This document shows positions 57,059 to 64,000 of a DNA stretch of 64,000 bases, piece after piece. A program made the translations under genes and the position numbers. The notes under the pieces are model-generated. The model saw only the letters and a list, made by a program, of their open reading frames with translations, searched no databases and was not told the origin of the DNA. Location of the stretch: the NCBI GenBank assembly GCA_963556145.1, contig OY744464.1, positions 4,154,001-4,218,000 of the forward strand. Direction: 5' to 3'. This stretch comes from Hygrocybe punicea (lineage: Eukaryota > Basidiomycota > Agaricomycetes > Agaricales > Hygrophoraceae). The number at the start of each line of letters is the position of its first letter. Position 1 is the stretch's first letter.

Positions 57059-59122
57059 ATGTTTTCGACACCTCAGTATACTTTCTTCGTACCAGTTGCG
57101 CCTCCTTGGCTGCAGAACACGGCTCTTTTGCCTTTTTGTCACGCCGTCACAGCCACGTCACACGGTCTTCAATATGCCCCCCCCTTCGCTTTTCCCATTT
57201 ATTTCACTAGTTCCCCCACCCACACTCATCTCAACACATCCAACGGACTCGGAAGACGACCCCCCACAGATCCCGCTCGAAAAACCGCGCCCGGAAAGCC
57301 CCAGAACGGCCGCAACGAACCCGTCCAACATGGAGCGCGCCTCGCGCATCAAACGAGTAACGGAGACCCGGTAGTCGAAGGAAAGCGCGCGCATTGCAAC
57401 GGCTGTTGCATGTGCAGTCCCAGGTACGCCCCTCCTCGCCGTTTCCGCGGTTGCCGTGCAGGTAAACGCGTCCGCGCGCGCAAATCCAACGTGAATACGC
57501 GTATTGACGCGTCTCCACCCGTTTCCGCCTCGTTTCGGCCCCCGTCTTCGCGTACGCCCTCGCAATCGTCCCCAGAGGTGTTCCAACACACGCCGCCATC
57601 GTCTGCGCCCGCGCCGTCCCCGGAAAAATGCGTCCGCGCGCGCCAACGCGACCAAAATACGCGTATCGACGCGTCCCCCCTCGTTTCACACCCGAGTCGC
57701 CCCCCGTTTGCGCCTACGGACACGCCGTCGTACCCAGAGACGAACCTTCACGCGCCCCTACCGTTTGCGCCCTCGCCAGCCTCAGGACGACCCGCCCACG
57801 CGCCCCAACGCGTCGAAAACACGCGTATCGACACCACCACCTCCGTTACGCCCTCGTTTCGCCCACCGTCACCGTCTACGCCCTCGCCGTCGTCCCAAGA
57901 GGCCAGCCGTGACATGCCCCCACCGTTTGAGCCCGTGTCGTCCCCAGGAATCCGCGCTAGCGCCCCGCAGACGCCGTTTTCAACATCGGCCCCCGTTTCT
58001 GCCCCCATTCCACTCCCATTTCGCCTGCCGTCAGCGTCTACGCCCTCTCCGTCGTCCCCGGATGCAAGCCACGACGTACACCCGTCGTTTGAACGCGCAC
58101 CATCCCCAGGAAAACGCCTCCGCGCGCGCCCAAGGCCGATTTCCACGCGTCCCGGCGCGTCCGCCTCCGTTTCACCCCCGTTTCGCCCCGCGTTCGCGTC
58201 CACGGCCTCGACGTCGTCCCTAGAGGCGAACCGTTACACGCCCCCGCCGTCTGTCCCCGCGCCGTCTCCAGAAAACCGTGCCGACACTCAACGGACGCCA
58301 TTTTTGACCTGCCCCAGCGTATCCGCCCTCGTTCCACCCTTGTGTCGCCAGCCGTCCACGTCTCCGCCCTCGCCGTCGTCCCCAGAGGCCATCCGTGACA
58401 CGCCCCCGCCGTCTGAGCCCCCGCCGTCCCCAGAAACCCGCGCCAGCCCCAAACATACCTTGTTTTTGACCAATTCCGCCACATCCGCCCCCGTTCCGCT
58501 CTTGTTTCGACCCCCGGCAGCCGCGTACCACCGCCAGGACCCCCATATCACCCTCCGTGACGCCGTACAAGCCGCCCCCGCTGCGTTCGAGCCCCCAACG
58601 CCGTCCCACATCGCCCCACCATTGGCCCCTGCGTTCCATCATCCAGGACCAACGCCAGACCCACGGACCAGCCCCTACGCCCACGTTCACATCCCAGCGC
58701 CTCTGTACGGCCCCCTCCCGTCCCAAACAAGTCCGCCCCTGTCCTTCTTCGATGCCCCCAACACACCACGTCACCCGCTACCCCAGTCAACCCCGCATGC
58801 CCACGATCCACCCCACGGAGCCTCGCAGGCCCATTCAGTAGCCCATACCACGACCCCGCGCTCGACCCCGTCCTGCTACGCCCATGCACTGCCGCTCCAT
58901 GACTTCATACCCACTATACCCTTGTCGTTATCCCCAGAAGCAGGCCAGGGCATGCCGCCATCATCCACATTTGCCACTGACGACATACCTGCTGCGACTT
59001 TGCTTGCGCTCGAGTCAGCATTGTTATCCCTCAAGGCCCTCAAGGTTCTGGAGCAAAAGTTGGTAAAGTTGGTGGATCGGTTGGAGAAGTTGGAAGACTT
59101 TGTGTTGGAAGATTCCTGTTGA
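57059..59122 (+). CDS. Proline-rich tandem-repeat protein with coiled-coil tail, in the LTR element
   Basis: Open from the first in-frame ATG (57059) for 687 residues; the frame is open upstream to 56753 in the LTR. After an N-terminal part with a Cys-rich bit (HCNGCCMCSPRYAPPRR) come about six and a half repeats of 53-54 residues, each with a RxR or RA start, TRIDAS-type, FRPPS, TPSPSSPEA and PPPSxPAPSPE parts. The last 45 residues are a heptad helix (LALESALLSLKALKVLEQKL, then VKLVDRLEKLEDFVLE). No similarity to Gag or Pol recognised. The long uninterrupted frame within young LTRs suggests selection or recent spread, but GC-rich repeats also stay open by chance. Confidence 0.5.
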   Translation: MFSTPQYTFFVPVAPPWLQNTALLPFCHAVTATSHGLQYAPPFAFPIYFTSSPTHTHLNTSNGLGRRPPTDPARKTAPGKPQNGRNEPVQHGARLAHQTSNGDPVVEGKRAHCNGCCMCSPRYAPPRRFRGCRAGKRVRARKSNVNTRIDASPPVSASFRPPSSRTPSQSSPEVFQHTPPSSAPAPSPEKCVRARQRDQNTRIDASPLVSHPSRPPFAPTDTPSYPETNLHAPLPFAPSPASGRPAHAPQRVENTRIDTTTSVTPSFRPPSPSTPSPSSQEASRDMPPPFEPVSSPGIRASAPQTPFSTSAPVSAPIPLPFRLPSASTPSPSSPDASHDVHPSFERAPSPGKRLRARPRPISTRPGASASVSPPFRPAFASTASTSSLEANRYTPPPSVPAPSPENRADTQRTPFLTCPSVSALVPPLCRQPSTSPPSPSSPEAIRDTPPPSEPPPSPETRASPKHTLFLTNSATSAPVPLLFRPPAAAYHRQDPHITLRDAVQAAPAAFEPPTPSHIAPPLAPAFHHPGPTPDPRTSPYAHVHIPAPLYGPLPSQTSPPLSFFDAPNTPRHPLPQSTPHAHDPPHGASQAHSVAHTTTPRSTPSCYAHALPLHDFIPTIPLSLSPEAGQGMPPSSTFATDDIPAATLLALESALLSLKALKVLEQKLVKLVDRLEKLEDFVLEDSC

Positions 59123-59264
59123 GTTGATTGGTTTTTTGTTTTTTTGTTTTGTTTGTTTTGTTTTCAGTATTGTCCCTTCCCTCCCTCCCTTTTTCTTTTT
59201 CCTATTTCTTCCTCCCTTGCCTTATGTGAGACTGGGGACAGTCTCTATTTGTGTCCCTACTGGA

Positions 59265-59448
59265 TGTAGAGACATCTATATCTCTGGGTACGTATTCACT
59301 CATTTTACTATATTCTCTATTTGTTCTATTATTTGTATGTAGTGGCTGTTGTAAATAGTCACAAACAAGTTGAGTTTTGGGTTTTGACCCCAGGGACAAC
59401 GATCTCGCACACCCCGAATCCGCGCCTACCCAGGCCGCGTTCACCACA
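59265..59448 (+). repeat. 3' LTR, 184 bp
   Basis: Partner of 56697-56881. Confidence 0.9.
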
Positions 59449-61771
59449 CCACAACACATAGCATTATGCTTGATTATTTTACATTTAGCTCAATGTGATT
59501 GTGGCTAGGTATGACTTGAGCACTACATCACACTCTGCCAATGGAAGCGAATCCACAGCATATAACATAAACGCATATAAACCTAGCCACATGTCGGAGA
59601 TGGAACCCCTTCAACCCAATAAGGACGTCTGCGCATTTGAGATTTCAGTCTCCGAAGAGCAACACATAAACTGACATCGCGGCTTTTATATTATAGATGT
59701 ACATCTGGCTCAAGAAATTAAATAAAATTAAATAAATTAAATACCTAAAATGAAATATTTAAAATATTTGAACAATGACTCATTTGATTGACTAATGTTG
59801 GCAGAAGACCTCATGTTATTTTGCATGGTTGACACACTCAAATAATTTGGTGATTTTATCAAATTTATTGAGAAGAATATAATCAATTTTCACAAAGTAA
59901 CAGCATATGCTAAGTTCCAAAGTCCCCCTCCCTAGTTCCCTTCCCTATACAGTTTCTGCCACCCCCCTACAGTCTCTCCTACTTAGAGTAAAACACACTA
60001 TGGCTGCACCCACTCCTCTCACCATCATCTTAACAGTGTTTTCAACTAAGATTACAAATAGCCTTTGCCACCACTAATGTGACTGTGTTGAAATTATGTA
60101 AGTGCCATGCCTGAGCATTCCATATCTGTTGTCTTTGATCCATTTCACTTCCTGAGTATTTATTGTTTCTTTTATAATTATATTTCCCTTTTGTAGTTCA
60201 TCTATTTCAATAGAACAAGCCTTATACTTTCTCATATACTATGCATCATAGTGATTCTCCTCCAGTCTACAACACAGTCTACACTTCCTGTGTAGCTCAC
60301 TGTCTTCAGTCTAATACACTGCTTTAGCCTCACTGTCACCATCACCTTCACCAAGGGCAAGGGAGAGTGAGGCCAGGATGTTGATATATGTTTTTCAAGA
60401 AATGGCTGTATCATACCTAATGAAATGGCTGAAATTACAAGAATATTTGAGCAAGTAGAAGACATGAAAATCCATAGGGTCCTCTGCCAATATTAGTCAA
60501 TTGGATGAGCCTTTGCTCACTTATTTAACCAGCTTTGAATCAGCTACAATTTAAAGCTGATATCAAATGTGTGAGCAAAGACTGATCCAATCGACTAATG
60601 TTGGCAGAGGACCCTTTAGCTTTTCATGTCTTCTACATGCTCAAATATTCTTGTAATTTTAGCCATTTTATTGGGAATAATATAGCCATTTCTTGAAAAA
60701 CATTGGAAACACTAGAGGGGCACTTACATATTGGCCCCAGGTACACTCCCAGAACTCTCACCTTCCAACTTTCCCCCTGCAACTACCATTATGGTCCAGC
60801 CCTGGACAACAAGTATGATGAGGACTGACCACCTCAACTGCTGTTGGAGATGGCACCTTCACACCTAAAGTATGAGTGTTTTTCATTGTAAAGCTTGAAT
60901 TCTGAAGGCATTTTTTAACAGCTAAATCCCAGAAAAATTACAATGTATTCCCAAACAGCTATTGTACAATAGTCTCTGCAAGACCCAAGCAATAGAAATT
61001 ATATTTGACCTAAAAGAAAGTAAAAACTTCATGATTTTGCTGAATTTGGTCATTTTCACTTTATTTTGCATCTAATACTGCTTATATCACTTACATCTTG
61101 CAGATTAATTGTAGAATAGCATACCAGGAGTATATCATAAAATTTTCAATATTTATTTATCAGAAAACACAGTCACTAGAGGCTCACTAGTGCAGATACA
61201 TTTGAATGTTTGGTTGTGTTACTTTTGTTTGTCCTTAGTTATATTTTCAAACTCAGTTATATCATGGCCGGTGTCCAGCTATAGTATGACTGCCGACATC
61301 GCTTCGTAGTGCCGGACATCGCTTGGGGGTGCCGGACAGGCACATTGCTATTTTAAGCAAAATATTTATGATTTTCAAAGTCCGTTTTGGAAGGGGGGTA
61401 CCGACCCCCTTCCCAGAAATCATGTTTATGATGGTGTTTTAGGCTGTCGGGGTATGAAAAAATTTCCGGGGTCTCTGCGGCATCCCTGCCGTTAAGGTTT
61501 AGGAGTGCAATTTATAGCTAGGATTTGGGATTTATGCCGTGGATTCGCCTCCAATCGGTGATAGTGCCAGGCCATATTCATCACCGGATAGCAACGGAGT
61601 CTGAATATTAATGCTGATGGAACATTGACGTAAATCATGATCGTGGAAACACTGGCAAAAGGTTACATTGTAACCTTTGGCGCTTGCAGATGAACAGGTG
61701 TATACATGGTAGAGGAGAAGAATACTAGGTATAGTCACACCATTCTAACTCAGTGTTTGCGGGCTCCAATA
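59449..61771. other. AT-rich intergenic region, 2.3 kb
   Basis: No gene recognised. It contains fold-back repeats (see 59775-59880 and 60379-60707), a GC-containing hairpin GGAAGGGGGGTACC/GACCCCCTTCC near 61388-61412, and two CGGACATCGCTT copies at 61290-61335. Confidence 0.5.
60379..60707. repeat. Fold-back inverted repeat, arms about 140 bp, loop about 50 bp
   Basis: Left arm 60379-60520 and right arm 60571-60707 are inverted and about 85-90% matched by eye (GTTTTTCAAGAAATGGCT at the outside, TTTGCTCAC at the inside). A third diverged copy of the right arm lies at about 59778-59880 (GACTAATGTTGGCAGAAGAC). Confidence 0.75.
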
Positions 61772-64000
61772 TTAATGCCTACGTTGTTTCCCTCCAGGAG
61801 GCCCCTCATGCGAATTCGATGCTCGGCTAAATGAAAACGGATTGCTGGTAAAGGCAGGAGTACTTCGCAAACTTCTTTTGACACTTCTTCCCCGTCCGTC
61901 CACTTCACGACCTTCCGCCAGGGATCTTCCGAGCGTAGACTGCGCCGACTCATGCAAATCCAAACTAATAGGTGAAGGTGACGGTGAAGGTGACGGCGAT
62001 TCACGTTGGACGTATGGCCATTGGGAAGCCAGTCCAGAGCTAGGTTGACTAGAATTCGAAGGGATATGATCGAACTCGTGACCAGGACTATTCCGCCTGT
62101 CAAGCAGATAACCTGAGCCGTGTTTCACTGGGGCGATAACCTGGGCACTCGAGCCAGCAATTTCGTCAAAGAGTGAGGTGGATCCAAAAACCTGTCGAGT
62201 ATAGGGCGGTACCAACAGGGCAGAACTCGCTGGTACTGTATGGCCAGACCCACGTCCGTGACCTATTTCTGCGAAATTCAGTTCGGGCGTGAGCGCACCA
62301 TTACTCCGCGAAGTTGATGCCACTTCCTGGTATGCGTGAAAGAAGCCACCGGTAGATTGGTTCGTCCCTGCGCTGCGATTTGACGCAACATCGCTTGGAG
62401 GAGGTGAAGCAGATGTTTCTATGACCACTTGTTGTCCAAATCCATGGTATCTCCGAGGGGCGGTCGGCATTATTTGCATACTTGGTCGATTAGCGGAGCC
62501 ACCGTTCAGATAGGCTGACGGTCGCTCCACCATACGATCAGGGATGTTAACGGACGGGATGAAGGCCGGTCCTCCTAGATGGTCGCCCTGAACGGCGGAC
62601 AAGTGGTAGAAGTTCGCCGCACTAGCTGATGCCGTATGTCCACGATAAATTGTCACATTCCCAGGAATGTATGTTCCACTAGGAAGTTCGTCGTCGTCGT
62701 CACCTGTCTCCATATCGACATCTGGAGTATCTTCTTGGAATTTCTCCGTATCTTCATCATCGTACTCGGTGTCATCGGTGGCGTTCATCTCTTCCGTTAT
62801 TTGGTCGAACAATTCCGTCAAAAATGCTCGTAGATTCGAAACCCCTTTCCCCGAATAAACGCAAAATGCGGCACGTTGGCTCATGTTGAAATCCTGGATA
62901 GAGATGGGGAATTTCAGTCGACAGCAACAGACATTGTCCTTGAAAACTGACGGGTGGCGGTGGTCTACAGAACTTCTGTAGTTCGGGTTTGCGGAATGCA
63001 GGAATGCCCGTTAAACTCAAGTGGGTTAACTTGTGAAGTTTTTGGAGTAAAAAATGAATAGCCATTACAGAAATTTGGTCGCAATATGAGAGATGGATGC
63101 GTTCGAGAGTGGAGTGACGGTCGGCAAGAGAATAAATTGCTTCATCCGTTAGGTTGCTCACGCGAACAAGACCTATGCGTCGTAGTTTCGGTAAACTGGA
63201 CAACTCGAAGACGGACATGTCGGTTAGATGCACGCAATCTTTGTGAATTGGCTCAGCTTTTATATGTCATAGTGAAAGAATACTCACTGGCAAAATCAAC
63301 ATAGCGGATCCGCGTACAACATCGAGCCAACATCCGAACACTGCGATCAGTAATGCTGGCGGCATGACCCAGATGCAGGTAATGAATGTGTCTCCCAAGT
63401 CTACAAATGTTTTCCACGGTTCTGTCGGTCAACTCTATACACTTGGAGAGCACAAGATTGCGGATCTTGGGTGCATGTGAAATCACGCCCTCGATGGCAT
63501 CATCCGTCAAAAGAGAACAGGCTGTCAAGTCCAGCATGCGCAAATGCTCGAACGATCGTGATAATACCAGAGGTGGCAGATGTTCAGCCAACTTGGAGGT
63601 GGATGTCGGGAATGGATTAGGGTCAGGGCGGGTGGTAGTCGTAGGGTTGTTCTCCGGCTTGCGTGGTGCAGGGAACGCGGCATCAGTGAGGACGCAATTT
63701 GCAAGTCTCATCTCGCGCATATGTGTCGAGTATATCCATATATCACGTACGGATAAATCCGTAATCTGTTTGCAGTTATTGAGGTCAATTTCGAGCAGTA
63801 ACGGGCATAATTTAGCGAGGGCGGATATCGGCTCGTCAGTGACGAGTTCTACGCCGCTTAGTTTGACACGTCGAAGAAGAGGACAATGTGTTGCGAGAGC
63901 CATAATACCCTCATCCGTCACCATTTTACAACCGCCAAGATTGATGCCTTGCAATCGCCTAGCTGACGCCGCTAAACTGATAATAGCTTTGTCACTGGTA
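61772..64000 (-). CDS. GRR1: Grr1-like F-box/leucine-rich-repeat protein, C-terminal part
   Basis: Substrate-recognition subunit of an SCF ubiquitin ligase; in yeast Grr1 marks G1 cyclins and glucose-signalling proteins for breakdown. Exons: 63288 to beyond 64000, 62952-63238 and 61772-62893 (introns 49 and 58 nt). The first part is a series of amino-acid LRRs of about 26 residues with LTDxxI/ITDxSV cores (GCKMVTDEGIMALATHCPLL, NNCKQITDLSVRDIW, TACSLLTDDAIEGVISHAPK, CIELTDRTVENI, AASITDRSVRMLARC, VSNLTDEAIYSLA). Then GIPAFRKPELQKFCRPPPP, DFNMSQRAAFCVYSGKGVSN and a long disordered Ser/Pro-rich tail, which is usual for basidiomycete Grr1. The F-box lies beyond the right edge. The open frame gives 569 residues in the window. 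Confidence 0.92.

Larger units (their letters stand above)
56697..59448 (+). mobile_element. Non-autonomous LTR element coding for a proline-rich repeat protein
   Basis: LTRs of 185 and 184 bp start TGTAGAGACATC and end GCGTTCACCACA; the target duplication is CCAC on both sides (56693-56696, 59449-59452). A primer-binding-like TGGAGCCCACCGCGAGG follows the left LTR at 56884, identical to that in the element at 30015-36940. The interior carries one long open frame and no polymerase. The left end lies only 43 bp from the Harbinger element. Confidence 0.9.

Overview
This is a fungal nuclear DNA window, almost certainly from a mushroom-forming basidiomycete (Agaricomycetes). Genes are split by many 46-63 nt introns, and every host gene I can name is a conserved eukaryotic or fungal family (Gemin2, ARF1, Sec15, alpha-tubulin, Cft2/CPSF2, GlnRS, Grr1, Kre9-like GPI protein). 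The transposon types (Plavaka, Ngaro-type DIRS, PIF/Harbinger with a Myb partner, short-LTR non-autonomous elements) are also typical of Agaricomycetes. I cannot name the species.

Region 1 (1-21,800) is compact, ordinary euchromatin with 13 host genes in alternating orientation: quinolinate phosphoribosyltransferase (partial), a Kre9/Knh1-like secreted protein, Gemin2, a DUF3245-like nuclear protein, a small unknown protein, a dual-specificity phosphatase, ARF1, SEC15, a HAD sugar/glycerol phosphatase, two tandem alpha-tubulin genes, CFT2/CPSF100 and glutaminyl-tRNA synthetase. I rebuilt exon structures for all of them by frame and phase; all but one junction (in SEC15) are unambiguous. Three of about 63 introns use a GC donor, ARF1 has an 11-nt microexon, and the two tubulin copies differ by five introns.

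Region 2 (22,387-46,400) is a nest of transposable elements. A pogo-like transposase is split by a non-autonomous LTR element (23,678-28,296). It abuts a short-LTR element (29,002-37,572), which holds another LTR element (30,015-36,940), whose left LTR in turn holds a hAT-like element packed with trinucleotide repeats (30,732-32,116). To the right lies a decayed Plavaka transposase (37,573-46,408), broken by a second hAT-like element and, at the place of a former intron, by two satellite arrays and a CACTG-ended MITE.

Region 3 (46,950-59,450) continues the transposon cluster: a decayed Ngaro-type retroelement (Gag zinc knuckle, reverse transcriptase, RNase H, tyrosine recombinase) with a solo LTR in its RT; a MITE holding another solo LTR; a complete PIF/Harbinger element with a broken transposase but an open Myb/SANT gene; and an LTR element coding for a long proline-rich tandem-repeat protein with a leucine-zipper-like tail. 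Region 4 (59,450-64,000) is AT-rich DNA with fold-back repeats, then the 3' part of GRR1 running off the window.

Five LTR insertions can be closed up exactly to give 4-bp target duplications, four of them best explained as NCGN, and the three elements with interiors share the same primer-binding-like sequence next to the LTR. Together with many TGA stops where the protein family has arginine, this points to methylated-CpG decay acting on this transposon cluster.
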